Positions 1 through 8,558 of a DNA stretch of 61,910 nt are shown piece after piece. The notes beneath the pieces are model-generated. The model saw only the letters and a list, made by a program, of their open reading frames with translations, searched no databases and had not been told where the DNA came from. A program made the position numbers and the translations under genes. The stretch covers positions 1 through 61,910 of the forward strand of contig JARLJF010000196.1 of the NCBI GenBank assembly GCA_031291335.1, written 5' to 3'. Source of the DNA: Pandoraea sp. (lineage in GTDB: Bacteria; Pseudomonadota; Gammaproteobacteria; Burkholderiales; Burkholderiaceae). Positions within the stretch are counted from its first letter, which is position 1; the number at the start of each line of letters is the position of its first letter.

Positions 1-616
1 ACGTCTTCTCGCTGCCGCAGTCGGTCGCCGTCATGGCCGACGCCGTGCTCGATGACATGAAGGCCCACAAGGTGAAGACGTTGGGCTTCATCGGCTTCTC
101 CGATTCGTACGGCGAAGCGTGGCTCAAGGACATTCGGGCGCGTTGCCGATGAGCACATTGCGCGAGCGCGGTTACAAGGGACGCATCTATCAAACGCACG
201 GCGTGGCGAATAACGACTTCCTGCGTGTTGCGGGCAAGAGTGCCGAAGGCGCGATTCTGCCCGTGGGCAACATTCTCGTGGCCGAGCAACTGAGCGCGAA
301 TCATCCGGGCAAGGCGGTCGCGACCGACTTCGTCAAGCGCTACGAGGCGCAATACGGGGCCGGTTCGCGCAATCTGTTCGCGGGCTATGCGTACGACGCC
401 TATCTGGTGCTCGACCGCGCGGTCGCCGTGGCGGCGAAGCAGGCGCCGCCGGGGACGCAGGCGTTTCGCGATGCCCTCGTGAGTGCCATCGAACAGACCC
501 GCGGCCTTGCGGCGACGCACGGCATGATCAATGTCAACGCACAGGACCATTCGGCTTATGGCGAAGATGGTCGCGTGCTCGTCACGGTGAAGGGCGGCAA
601 GTGGACGATCGACTGA
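1..616 (+). pseudogene. Branched-chain-type ABC substrate-binding protein, 5'-truncated by the window and broken by an internal deletion
   Basis: Two pieces of one periplasmic binding protein of the LivK/Peripla_BP_6 family lie in different frames. Positions 3-151 encode a stretch with FIGFSDSYGEAWLKD and then run into a stop. The C-terminal part continues in the +2 frame from about 131 (SGALPMSTLRERGYKG) to the stop at 616. In family members I know, about 40-50 residues separate WLK-(D/E) from the (E)RGYKG strand. Here they are adjacent, so roughly 130 bp and the frame appear lost, with the junction between about 130 and 138. The C-terminal part keeps the family pattern (YQTHGVANNDF, VAEQL, YDAYLVLDRA). 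The start lies outside the window. A working protein is unlikely. The next gene starts inside its last codons, so the two were probably one operon. Confidence 0.75.
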
Positions 617-2466
617 GCGCGGTGGCGGCCGGCGCGCGCCGCCTTGCCCGGCCGGATATCGAGCGCGAGATCCGGGCCGACGGCAGTTTCGTGATTCGCT
701 CGCGTGCCGCGCTGGGCGAGTTCGCGCGCAGCCCGGCCGACTGGCTCGTGCAGTGGGCGACGCGCACGCCCGAGGCGGTGTTCGTCGCAGAGCGCTGGCA
801 ACCGGGCGAGGGGACGTCCGCTGCCGGCCTCTGGCGGGAGGTGACTTACCGCGACGCGCTGAGCATGGCGCGCGGCATCGGTCAGGCATTGCTGGATCTC
901 GACGTGCCCCGTGACCGGCCCGTGGTGATTCTGTCGGACAACAGCGTCAACCATGCGTTGCTTGTACTCGGGGCGATGATGGCAGGCCGTCAGACGGCAA
1001 TCGTGTCGTCCGCGTATTCGCGCGTGGCGAAGGACATGAGCAAGCTGCATGGCATTCTCTCGCGGCTCGACCCTGCGCTGGTGTACGTGGAAGATGGCGA
1101 GCACTATGCGCGTGCGCTTGCCAACGCCCCGATCCGATGCCCGATTGTCGCGACCCGCAATGGGCGGCCCGAATGGCTGCATTTCGAGTCACTCGCCGCC
1201 ACGCGGGCGTCATCCGCACTCGATGCCGCGTTTGCGCAGGTGCGTCCGGAGGACACGGCCAAGCTGCTGTTGACCTCGGGCTCGACGGGCAAGCCGAAGG
1301 TTGTCGTCAACACGCACCGGATGCTGGCCGCGAACCAGCAGATGATCGCGCAATGCTGGCACTTCATCGACGACGCCGCGCCGGTCATCGTGGATTGGCT
1401 GCCGTGGAGCCATACGTTCGGGGCGAACCACAACTTCCACATGGCGCTGCGAAATGGCGGCGCGTTCTATGTGGACGACGGGCGCCCCGTGCCCGAGTTG
1501 ATCGGCCGCTCTGTCGAGAATTTGCGCGACGTCTCGCCCACGTTGCATTTCAACGTGCCCAAGGGCTTCGAAGCGCTGGCCCCGTTTCTGGAAGAGGACG
1601 ACGCATTCGCCGCACGCTTCTTCGGCCGTCTTCAGGTGTTGTTCTACGCCGCAGCCAGTCTGCCGCCAGCGGTGTGGCAGCGCTTCGAGCGGCTGGCGTC
1701 GCGGCACTGCGACACGTTGCCATTCTTCACGTCGGCATGGGGGGCGACGGAGACGTCACCCCTCATCACCAGCGTGCATTTCCCGATTCCGGGGGCGGGC
1801 AACATCGGCGTGCCGACGCCCGGCAACGAACTCAAGTTCGTGCCCAACGGCGACAAGCTGGAGATGCGCGTGCGGGGCCCCTCCGTATTTCATCGCTACG
1901 CGGGCGATCCGGAGGCCACCGCCAATGCGTTTGACGAAGAAGGCTTTTACCGCACGGGCGATGCCGGCCGCTTGTCCGATCCGGACAACCCAAGCGCGGG
2001 CGTGATCTTCGACGGTCGTGTGTCGGAAGACTTCAAGCTCACGAGCGGGACATGGGTGTCGGTGGGGGCGCTGCGCTTGCGTGCCGTCACGGCACTGGCG
2101 CCGTATGCGTCGGATGTGGTGATCGCCGGGCATGACCGTGATGAGATCGGGCTGCTGATCTTCCCGAGTCCGGCCATGCGGGCGAAGGCGGCGCCTATCG
2201 ACGGCGCGCACGCAGGCAAGACAATGGCGATGCATGACGAAGTGCGTGCGCTGGTGACTCAGGCGCTCGCGCAGCTCGCACAGGACGCGGGCAGTTCGCA
2301 ACGCGCTGCGCGTGCGGCCATTCTGGCGTCGCCGCCGTCGCTTGAGCAGGGGGAGATCACCGACAAGGGCTACGTCAATCAGCGCGCCGTGCTGAGCTTG
2401 CGTGCCGAAGACGTCGCACGACTCTACTCGGACTGTTCGTCGGTGATCCGATTGCCGTTGCCTTGA
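601..2466 (+). CDS. fcs: Feruloyl-CoA synthase-like acyl-CoA synthetase (ANL superfamily)
   Basis: This is an AMP-forming acyl-CoA synthetase of 621 residues that adenylates a carboxylic acid and transfers it to CoA. The P-loop-like motif TSGSTGKPK is at residues 225-233, the A5 motif SAWGATE at 378-384 and the TGD motif of the hinge region near 452. Its length and N-terminal region resemble the long bacterial feruloyl-CoA synthases that activate ferulate and other hydroxycinnamates. Exact substrate cannot be read from sequence. The GTG start at 601 overlaps the end of the broken ABC binding protein gene, which indicates an old operon. A convergent MFS carrier follows, separated by a perfect 13-bp hairpin. 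The family call is firm; the feruloyl specificity is moderate and other aryl acids are possible. Confidence 0.7.
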   Translation: MDDRLSAVAAGARRLARPDIEREIRADGSFVIRSRAALGEFARSPADWLVQWATRTPEAVFVAERWQPGEGTSAAGLWREVTYRDALSMARGIGQALLDLDVPRDRPVVILSDNSVNHALLVLGAMMAGRQTAIVSSAYSRVAKDMSKLHGILSRLDPALVYVEDGEHYARALANAPIRCPIVATRNGRPEWLHFESLAATRASSALDAAFAQVRPEDTAKLLLTSGSTGKPKVVVNTHRMLAANQQMIAQCWHFIDDAAPVIVDWLPWSHTFGANHNFHMALRNGGAFYVDDGRPVPELIGRSVENLRDVSPTLHFNVPKGFEALAPFLEEDDAFAARFFGRLQVLFYAAASLPPAVWQRFERLASRHCDTLPFFTSAWGATETSPLITSVHFPIPGAGNIGVPTPGNELKFVPNGDKLEMRVRGPSVFHRYAGDPEATANAFDEEGFYRTGDAGRLSDPDNPSAGVIFDGRVSEDFKLTSGTWVSVGALRLRAVTALAPYASDVVIAGHDRDEIGLLIFPSPAMRAKAAPIDGAHAGKTMAMHDEVRALVTQALAQLAQDAGSSQRAARAAILASPPSLEQGEITDKGYVNQRAVLSLRAEDVARLYSDCSSVIRLPLP

Positions 2467-2512
2467 GTGGTGCGCAGTAGCGATTCAGAGGTTGGGGGAA
2501 GTGAAAGCGACA

Positions 2513-2545
2513 GCGCGCCAGTGGTCGTAGAAACCACTGGCGCGC
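2513..2545. terminator. Bidirectional terminator-like hairpin between convergent genes
   Basis: A perfect 13-bp inverted repeat, GCGCGCCAGTGGT (2513-2525) and ACCACTGGCGCGC (2533-2545), encloses a 7-nt loop. It lies in the 111-bp gap between the acyl-CoA synthetase and the convergent MFS gene. No long U-tract follows on either strand. Confidence 0.6.
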
Positions 2546-2577
2546 GAAGTCGTTCGGGGAATGCGAAGCCGGCGCGC

Positions 2578-3840
2578 TCAGGCGAGGGCTTCGCCGTGAC
2601 TTTCCGGCAGGAAGAAGTAGACGATGATGGCGGCGAGCACGAAGAAGCCTGCCGTCGCACCCAGTGCCGCGCTCACATTCTCGCCGCGTGAGAGCAGACC
2701 AACGGCCGCGGGGGCGAGGGCGCTCGCGGCGCGTCCCGTGTTGTAGATGAAGCCCTGTGCGGTGGCGCGCACCTGCGTCGGGAACATCTCGGCGAACGTC
2801 GGGGCGAAGCCGCTATAGAAGCCCGTGCCGAAGAACGCCACGACGGGGCCGAACACCAGCAACAGCATCGGCTCGCGAATCGCGACGTAAAGCGGCACCG
2901 TCACTGCCGACACGATGAAGAAGAGCAGGAACGACTTGCGGCAGCCGATGCGATCGGCGATGTAGCCGAAGCACACGAAGCCTGCTGCTGCGCCGATCTG
3001 CATGATGACGATCCAGGTCGTGGAGCGCATCAGATCGAACCCGGGGCCGCCCTGATCGACCGGTGTCGCGAGATACGCCGGAATCCACGTGAACAATCCC
3101 CAATAGCCGCACATTGCCGCTGCCGTGAAGGCGAGGCCGACAGTCGTGTTGCGTGCATACGGCCCGAAGAGCATGCCCAACGTCTGACCGAGCGTGAGAC
3201 GCACGCGTTGCTCGCGCCAGATTGCCGGCTCTTCGACATGGCGTCGTACCCAGAACGCGAGCACCGTCGGCAGAAGGCCGAAGGCGAAGACCCAGCGCCA
3301 GCCGAAGTGCGGCAGGATGACGGCTGCCACAATGGCCGCCACCGCGTAGCCGACGGCAAAAGCGCTCTGTACCCAGGCCATGACTTTCGCGCGATGCTCG
3401 GCAGGCCACGTCTCGGTGATGAGCGCGGCACCCGCCGACCACTCGCCACCAATCCCCAACCCGAGCAGGAAGCGGAACACGAGAAGCTGCGTCACCGAGT
3501 CGGCAAAGCCGCACAGCGCCGTGCCGATGGAGTAGCAGAGGATCGAGAGGATCATCGACCGGGTGCGGCCGATACGATCGGCGAGGAAGCCGAAGAACAA
3601 CCCGCCGAAGGCGGTCGCCAGCAACGTGAGCGAGGCAATCATGCCCGCTACGCCCTTGTCGAAATGCAGGTCGACACTGATGTAGCGAATCACCATCGCG
3701 AACAGCATCAAATCCATGATGTCGAGCATCCAGCCGATATAAGCCGAACCAAATGCCCGCCATTGCGCAGGGCTCGCGCCGCGATACCACGGCCGACGTG
3801 CCGCGCCCGCCGCTTTCAGGGCGGTCGTGCCAGTGTCCAT
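2578..3840 (-). CDS. MFS transporter, probable organic or aromatic acid:H+ symporter
   Basis: This predicted inner-membrane carrier has 420 residues and about 12 hydrophobic segments. The MFS motif A is visible between TM2 and TM3 (GFLADRIGRTRSM), and a related copy (GYIADRIGCRKS) starts the second half. The start at 3840 is chosen because AAGGAG precedes it by a normal distance; the frame stays open further upstream but without a ribosome site. The overall pattern resembles the aromatic-acid/metabolite symporter branches (PcaK, MhpT, sialate-type carriers). It is divergent from the cupin and IclR genes and shares a promoter region holding two identical-type palindromes, so it is probably the import step of that small pathway. 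Substrate unknown. Confidence 0.85.
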   Translation of the reverse strand: MDTGTTALKAAGAARRPWYRGASPAQWRAFGSAYIGWMLDIMDLMLFAMVIRYISVDLHFDKGVAGMIASLTLLATAFGGLFFGFLADRIGRTRSMILSILCYSIGTALCGFADSVTQLLVFRFLLGLGIGGEWSAGAALITETWPAEHRAKVMAWVQSAFAVGYAVAAIVAAVILPHFGWRWVFAFGLLPTVLAFWVRRHVEEPAIWREQRVRLTLGQTLGMLFGPYARNTTVGLAFTAAAMCGYWGLFTWIPAYLATPVDQGGPGFDLMRSTTWIVIMQIGAAAGFVCFGYIADRIGCRKSFLLFFIVSAVTVPLYVAIREPMLLLVFGPVVAFFGTGFYSGFAPTFAEMFPTQVRATAQGFIYNTGRAASALAPAAVGLLSRGENVSAALGATAGFFVLAAIIVYFFLPESHGEALA

Positions 3841-3882
3841 TCTTGTCTCCTTCATGGAACCCATCCTAATGTCACACCTCAC

Positions 3883-3899
3883 GTATCGACTATCGATAC
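3883..3899. promoter_or_regulatory. Predicted IclR operator 1, GTATCGA-N3-TCGATAC
   Basis: A 17-bp inverted repeat with perfect 7-bp arms and a 3-nt spacer lies 43 bp upstream of the MFS start. It matches operator 2 in both arms. A 17-bp palindrome of this type fits IclR-family dimers, and an IclR gene sits two genes away. Confidence 0.65.
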
Positions 3900-3978
3900 G
3901 CATGGGAATGATTTCGTTTGAATGGTACCAGCACATTCCGAAACGGTGTGTCGTGGTAAACCATAAATGGTGCTTTGC

Positions 3979-3995
3979 GTATCGATGATCGATAC
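3979..3995. promoter_or_regulatory. Predicted IclR operator 2, GTATCGA-N3-TCGATAC
   Basis: This second 17-bp palindrome has the same arms as operator 1 and spacer TGA. Its centre is 96 bp from the centre of operator 1 and it lies 58 bp upstream of the cupin start. The pair could bind two dimers and control both divergent promoters. Confidence 0.65.
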
Positions 3996-4053
3996 TCTGC
4001 GTCGGGGTTGTCTCGGCGGTCGGGGCAATCGACTGGTCACAGGAGATCGAGAA

Positions 4054-4731
4054 GTGAAGCCGTTTCAATTGCGTTTGTACGAGGATGTCATTGCGCCGAA
4101 CCATCCGCCCGTCTACCTGCCTGCTGCGCGGCGGGCGATCTATGTCGTGAATGGCGACGTGGCGATCGAGTTCGATACGGGCGCACAGCATCATCCGGCA
4201 CAGAGTGCCTGGCTGGGCGAGGACGACGTAGCGTTGATCGCGGGCAGCGAAGGGGCAACGTTGTGGCGTTGGGAATTGATGTCGGGCGATGCGCCGACGG
4301 CGGGGGAGATCGCGTCGGCACCGGGCGCTTCATCGACACTCAAGCTCGCGGCACCCATTGAGTTAGACCCGCGCCAACGCTGGCTCATGCGTTGCGACAA
4401 GGTACAATTCCCCCCCGGCGGCGTGGCGCATACGCACGTGCATCAAGGACCCGGCGTGCGATGCACGCTCGAGGGCGAGATCACGATCGAGACGCTCGGC
4501 GCGTCGCACACCCACGGGCCGGGACAGGCGTGGCTCGAACTCGGCCATGCGCCGGTGCTCGCACCGACGACCGAGGCGCGCGACACGACATTCATCCGCT
4601 GCTTCATCCTGCCGCGGGCGTGTCGCAATCGCAGCTCGATTCGCTACGTGCACCCCGAGGATACGAACAAGAACAAGCCGCAGCGCTATCACGTGTTCGG
4701 CGAGCGTTTCATCACGCTCGACGCGCAATAG
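4054..4731 (+). CDS. Cupin-domain protein with HxHxH metal-binding motif
   Basis: A 225-residue soluble protein with a C-terminal cupin barrel. The metal-ligand cluster is H126-T-H128-V-H130 followed by QGPGVRCTLEGE, which matches cupin motif 1. The N-terminal half looks like a degenerate second cupin, giving a bicupin layout. The GTG at 4054 is chosen as start because AGGAG lies 8 nt upstream; the open frame extends further upstream through the operator region, which is unlikely to be coding. The IclR gene follows after 34 bp, so the two are probably co-transcribed. Cupins of this kind include dioxygenases, isomerases and small-molecule sensors; nothing in the sequence decides between them. 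Confidence 0.75.
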   Translation: MKPFQLRLYEDVIAPNHPPVYLPAARRAIYVVNGDVAIEFDTGAQHHPAQSAWLGEDDVALIAGSEGATLWRWELMSGDAPTAGEIASAPGASSTLKLAAPIELDPRQRWLMRCDKVQFPPGGVAHTHVHQGPGVRCTLEGEITIETLGASHTHGPGQAWLELGHAPVLAPTTEARDTTFIRCFILPRACRNRSSIRYVHPEDTNKNKPQRYHVFGERFITLDAQ

Positions 4732-4765
4732 TCAGGGCGCCGCGACAGCGACAAAAGGACACTCT

Positions 4766-5626
4766 GTGAAAGGATCGAAGGACACCCCGAACGACGTTAT
4801 CCGCAGCACGCGCATCGCGGCTGTGCCGGCGGCTGGCGAGCGAGGCGAGCAGGGCGGCGATGAACTCAACACGTCGTCCACTTCGGTCATTTCGCTGCGC
4901 ATTCTGGAGTTGCTGGCCGAGCGCAATGCCGAATGCGGCGTGACGCATCTGGCAGAGGCGCTCGGCGTGCCGAAGGCGCGTGTGCACCGGCATCTGACGG
5001 CACTGCGTCAGGAAGGCTATGTCGTGCAGAATCCGCGTACCAGCCGATATCGCATCGGCTGGCGCCTCTTCCTGCTGGGACAGAAGCTGGTCAAGCAGTT
5101 TGATGTGGTGAGTCTGGCGCGCCCCGTCATGGAGGAGTTGCGCGACGCCGTCGGGCAGACCATCGTCATCAGCTCGTTTACCGAGACCGATGTAGTCGTG
5201 CTCGACGTCATGCGCGGGCGCAGTCCGCTGGAAATCCTGCTGCACCCGGGCACGCAGTTCAAGCTGCACAGCGTGGCGCAGGGCAAGATCGCGCTGGCGT
5301 TCGGGGCGCCCGAGCGTCGTGAGGCGGTGCTCGCCGGTCCGCTCGATGCCTGTACGCCGCACACCATTACCGACGCGATGCGTCTCTCGCATGAACTCGC
5401 GCTGGTGCGTGAGCGGGGATGGGCCGATGCGCCCGAAGAAGTGTTCCTCGGCGTCAATGCCCTTGCGGCACCCATCGTGCAGGACGACGGCTCACTGTTC
5501 GGCACACTCGCTATCGTCGGCTCGATTCACTATTTGCCGGCGCATCCGAATCCGCAAACGGTCGCGGCACTCACCGACGCCGCCCGTCGCATTTCCCGCT
5601 TGCTCGGCGGCGCTCGCGCCGACTGA
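4766..5626 (+). CDS. IclR-family transcriptional regulator
   Basis: A 286-residue regulator. Residues about 38-100 form the winged helix (SLRILELLAERN, LAEALGVPKARVHRHL, LRQEGYVVQNP), and the C-terminal IclR effector domain follows, including the ALAAPI strand. GTG at 4766 is the likely start, with AAAGGA upstream and no in-frame ATG before the effector domain. An N-terminal tail of about 35 residues precedes the DNA-binding domain. It follows the cupin gene in the same direction. The natural target is the 213-bp divergent promoter upstream, where two 17-bp GTATCGA palindromes lie. IclR regulators often respond to aromatic or organic acids, which suits the acyl-CoA synthetase and MFS neighbours. 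Confidence 0.9.
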   Translation: MKGSKDTPNDVIRSTRIAAVPAAGERGEQGGDELNTSSTSVISLRILELLAERNAECGVTHLAEALGVPKARVHRHLTALRQEGYVVQNPRTSRYRIGWRLFLLGQKLVKQFDVVSLARPVMEELRDAVGQTIVISSFTETDVVVLDVMRGRSPLEILLHPGTQFKLHSVAQGKIALAFGAPERREAVLAGPLDACTPHTITDAMRLSHELALVRERGWADAPEEVFLGVNALAAPIVQDDGSLFGTLAIVGSIHYLPAHPNPQTVAALTDAARRISRLLGGARAD

Positions 5627-5655
5627 CGCAGCGGGTCACCTCCGCAGCGCGGCGC

Positions 5656-6672
5656 TCAGGGGTAGGCGAAACCCTTCGTAGCCCCCTTGCCAGGCAGGCA
5701 TCCGAGACCTTCGAGGGTGGCGCGCACCGCGATGTCGAGCGGGGTGTGCGGCTCTTGTCCGAGGACTTCGACCAGTCGCGTGTTATCCATGCGCACCGGT
5801 TGCTGCCACAGGTAGCGCATCTCACGCAGTTCGCGCAGCGTCGTGACGAAGGGCGACGCCGCCCACATGAGCCACCACGGAAAGCGCCGCGTCCTGACCT
5901 CGACCCCGTGGTGCGCCATCACTCGTGTGATCGCGGCGGCCATCTCCGTGCCGTCGGCATCCCAATGACCGGCCATGTGGAAGTTGGAGAAGGCGGCGAG
6001 CGTGTGACGGCGCTCGATGAGCGTGACCATCGTCTGGGCGACGTCCGGCAGATAAGACCATTCATGTCCCACACCTTGCGCGTTCGGCACCTGCACGACG
6101 CGTGGCGTGCGGCCGGGCTTGACGAGTCCTTGAGCGAACCAGCTATTGCGCGTGCGTGGGCCGAAGAAGTCGCCTGCCCGCACGATGATCGTCTGCACGC
6201 CATTGCGGCTCGCGTCGCGCAGACGGCCTTCCATCGTGGCGCGGATTCGGCCCTTGCGCGTGAGCGGACGCTGCGGGGCATCTTCGCGCACGACCGGGAA
6301 TGTCTCGGGGCCGTAGTTGTACACCGTGCCCGGCAGCACGATGGTGGCGCCGTGCATTGTGGCAGCCGCGATGGTGTTATCGAGCATGGGCAGTACCTGC
6401 GTATTCCAGTTGCGATACCCGGGCGGATTGACGGCGTGCACGATCACATCGCAGTCACGCGCTGCGGCGAGCACGTCGTCGGCCTGCATGGCGTCGCCGT
6501 CGATCCACTCGATCCCGATGTCCGGCGCCGTGGCGAGCGGGGCGCCGCCACGGCGCAAGGCACGCACGCGCCATCCTGCCGTGAGCAGTTGCCGCGTGAC
6601 TTCGCCGCCGATGCCGCCGGTTGCGCCGAGGACCAGCGCGCGAGACACGTTGTTGCGAGAGTCGTGGGTCAT
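5656..6672 (-). CDS. NAD(P)-binding epimerase/reductase-like protein (extended SDR)
   Basis: A 338-residue Rossmann protein. The N-terminal dinucleotide-binding loop is GATGGIGG near residue 17. The sequence VLPGTVYNYGPE carries the tyrosine of the active-site strand, but a standard YxxxK is not obvious, so this may be an atypical SDR or an NmrA-like member. The C-terminal part (MWAASPFVTTLRELREMRYLW) resembles NAD-dependent epimerase/dehydratase proteins found next to LysR regulators. AGGA precedes the ATG at 6672. It is transcribed away from the LysR gene at 6769, a classic regulator-target pair. Substrate unknown. Confidence 0.8.
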   Translation of the reverse strand: MTHDSRNNVSRALVLGATGGIGGEVTRQLLTAGWRVRALRRGGAPLATAPDIGIEWIDGDAMQADDVLAAARDCDVIVHAVNPPGYRNWNTQVLPMLDNTIAAATMHGATIVLPGTVYNYGPETFPVVREDAPQRPLTRKGRIRATMEGRLRDASRNGVQTIIVRAGDFFGPRTRNSWFAQGLVKPGRTPRVVQVPNAQGVGHEWSYLPDVAQTMVTLIERRHTLAAFSNFHMAGHWDADGTEMAAAITRVMAHHGVEVRTRRFPWWLMWAASPFVTTLRELREMRYLWQQPVRMDNTRLVEVLGQEPHTPLDIAVRATLEGLGCLPGKGATKGFAYP

Positions 6673-6756
6673 GATGTCGTTCCTGGTTCGTTGTCGGTGA
6701 TGCCATTCTCCGCGCGAGGCGATTCAAATAAAATTGCATAAAACCGTCTATCAGCT

Positions 6757-6770
6757 ATACATTTTTGTAT
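6757..6770. promoter_or_regulatory. Palindrome ATACA-TTTT-TGTAT at the LysR start
   Basis: A 14-bp inverted repeat touches the ATG (6769) of the LysR gene in the 96-bp divergent spacer. Its position suits autorepression. No ribosome-binding site is visible between it and the start codon, so the LysR message may be weakly translated or leaderless. Confidence 0.4.
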
Positions 6771-7659
6771 GACATCAAATCTGAGCTGGGATCTTTACCG
6801 GACGTTTCTCTCCGTGCTGACCGAAGGTTCGCTATCGGGCGCTGCACGGGCGTTGGGTATCACGCAGCCCACGGCCGGCCGCCATATCGCGGCGCTGGAG
6901 TCCGCGCTGGGTCAGACGCTGTTCACGCGCTCGCAAACGGGCTTGCTGCCAACGGACGCCGCCGAGTTGCTACGCGCTCATGCGCTGGCGATGCAACACA
7001 CGGCGCTGGCCTTCGAGCGGGCGGCGGCGAGTCATGGCGACGGGGTGAGCGGTGTGGTGCGCATTTCGGCGAGCGAGGTCGTCGGCGTGGAAGTGTTGCC
7101 ACCGATCCTGAGCGCGCTGCGCCGCACCCATCCGCAACTGATCCTCGAGCTGGTGCCGACGAACCGTATTCAGGATTTATTGCATCGCGAGGTGGATATT
7201 GCGGTGCGGATGGCGCCGCCGCAGCAGGAAGCGTTGATTGCGCGTCGCGTGGGGAGCATCGACATCGGCCTGCATGCGCGCGACGACTATCTCGCGCGTT
7301 ATGGCGCGCCGTCGTCGCTGGCCGATCTCGCCCATCATGCGCTCATCGGTTTCGACCAGATGACGCCGTTCATTCGGGAAGCCACACGCAGTGCGCCCGT
7401 TTGGTCGCGCGACGCCTTCGCGTTTCGTACCGATAGCGATCTCGCGCAACTGGCGATGATTCGTGCGGGCTATGGCATCGGCGGATGCCAGGTGCCACTG
7501 GCGCGACGCGATGCCCGGCTTGTGCGTGTGTTGCCGAATGCCTTCCGATTCAAGCTTCCGACCTGGATCACGATGCACGAAGACCTGCGCCAGAGTCCGC
7601 GCTGCAAGACGACCTTCGATGCGCTGGTGGCCGGATTGTCCGCCTACATGGCCGAATAA
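6769..7659 (+). CDS. LysR-family transcriptional regulator
   Basis: A 296-residue regulator. The N-terminal winged helix shows the LysR pattern (GSLSGAARALGITQPTAGRHIAALE, residues about 18-43), and a periplasmic-binding-protein-like effector domain starts near residue 95. It is divergent from the SDR-type gene at 5656-6672 and probably controls it. The start has no clear Shine-Dalgarno sequence, and a short palindrome lies directly on it. The C-terminal half with conserved MHEDLRQSPR resembles the LysR group that controls reductases and efflux. Confidence 0.9.
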   Translation: MTSNLSWDLYRTFLSVLTEGSLSGAARALGITQPTAGRHIAALESALGQTLFTRSQTGLLPTDAAELLRAHALAMQHTALAFERAAASHGDGVSGVVRISASEVVGVEVLPPILSALRRTHPQLILELVPTNRIQDLLHREVDIAVRMAPPQQEALIARRVGSIDIGLHARDDYLARYGAPSSLADLAHHALIGFDQMTPFIREATRSAPVWSRDAFAFRTDSDLAQLAMIRAGYGIGGCQVPLARRDARLVRVLPNAFRFKLPTWITMHEDLRQSPRCKTTFDALVAGLSAYMAE

Positions 7660-7702
7660 GACGGCGCTCACCTCAAGGAGGGTGTCTGCAATGAAATTTC
7701 GT

Positions 7703-7717
7703 GATATACAATATATC
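7703..7717. promoter_or_regulatory. Palindrome GATATA-CAA-TATATC upstream of the esterase
   Basis: A perfect 6-bp inverted repeat with a 3-nt spacer lies 35 bp upstream of the esterase ATG, in a short AT-rich island (about 7690-7735). It could be an operator or part of the -10 region. No regulator can be assigned. Confidence 0.35.
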
Positions 7718-7752
7718 AATAATATCAACGATCACGAGACAATCATCGCGCC

Positions 7753-8490
7753 ATGTTCGACCCTTCCTTATTCGGACGTATGCCACCGGACGTTCTCACG
7801 TCCGCTTTGGCATCTGCTTCTACCTCGACCTCTGCTACGGGCTCATCCACAGCGCCATCCTCGTTGGCACCGGGCCGTCATTCGCTTGGGTTGAGCGAGA
7901 GCCGCGACGCGGTGCTTTATGTGCCGTCCGATTTGCCCACGGACCAGCCGGTACCCCTATTCGTGATGTTCCACGGGGCGGGCGGTTTTCCGGAGAAGGT
8001 GCTGCCGTTCATCGAGCCGCACGCCGAGCAGCACAAGTTTCTCGTGCTGGCGCCCCATTCGACCTTTCCGACGTGGGACATCGTGATCGGCGGCAGCGGC
8101 CCCGATCTGGAGCGTCTGCAACTCGCGCTGGGGAGCATCGCCACCCGATATCGCATCGACACGAATCGCGTGGCGTTCGCGGGCTTTTCTGATGGCGCGA
8201 GCTACGCGTTGTCGATCGGCGTGACGAACGGCGTGACGAACGGCGACATTGCGAGCCATGTCATCGCGTTCTCGGGCGGCTTCATGTCTATCTTCGTGCA
8301 GGAGGGGCAACCGAGGATATTCATCGCGCACGGGCTGATCGACGAACAATTGCCCATTGCGACGAGCGGCCGTCAGAACGCCACCAAGCTCAAGGCGGCG
8401 GGGTATGACGTCCAGTACATCGAGTTCGACGGACTGCACATCATCGAGCCGGGCGTCGTGGCGCGGGCCATCGACTTCTTCCTCGCCTGA
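7753..8490 (+). CDS. Alpha/beta-hydrolase, carboxylesterase/phospholipase type
   Basis: A 245-residue hydrolase. It shows the oxyanion motif FHGAGG and a complete triad: nucleophile S146 in GFSDG, D197 in GLIDEQLP and H229 in GLHIIEP. This is the layout of the carboxylesterase/phospholipase (PF02230-like) group acting on small esters. Residues 23-36 are a low-complexity Ala/Ser/Thr stretch without a clear signal peptide. The coding sequence holds a 12-bp tandem duplication (8221-8244) giving VTNGVTNG just after the nucleophile helix. The AAA+ ATPase gene starts 68 bp downstream on the same strand, so co-transcription is possible. Substrate unknown. Confidence 0.8.
   Translation: MFDPSLFGRMPPDVLTSALASASTSTSATGSSTAPSSLAPGRHSLGLSESRDAVLYVPSDLPTDQPVPLFVMFHGAGGFPEKVLPFIEPHAEQHKFLVLAPHSTFPTWDIVIGGSGPDLERLQLALGSIATRYRIDTNRVAFAGFSDGASYALSIGVTNGVTNGDIASHVIAFSGGFMSIFVQEGQPRIFIAHGLIDEQLPIATSGRQNATKLKAAGYDVQYIEFDGLHIIEPGVVARAIDFFLA
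8221..8244 (+). repeat. 12-bp perfect tandem duplication inside the esterase gene
   Basis: GTGACGAACGGC occurs twice in a row in frame and encodes VTNG-VTNG. It looks like a recent slippage duplication. Confidence 0.85.
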
Positions 8491-8558
8491 GACGCGCGCT
8501 GCCAGGGGCAAAGCACGCACGGGCCACATGCCACATCGCGATACGGGGAGTGCCGTTC

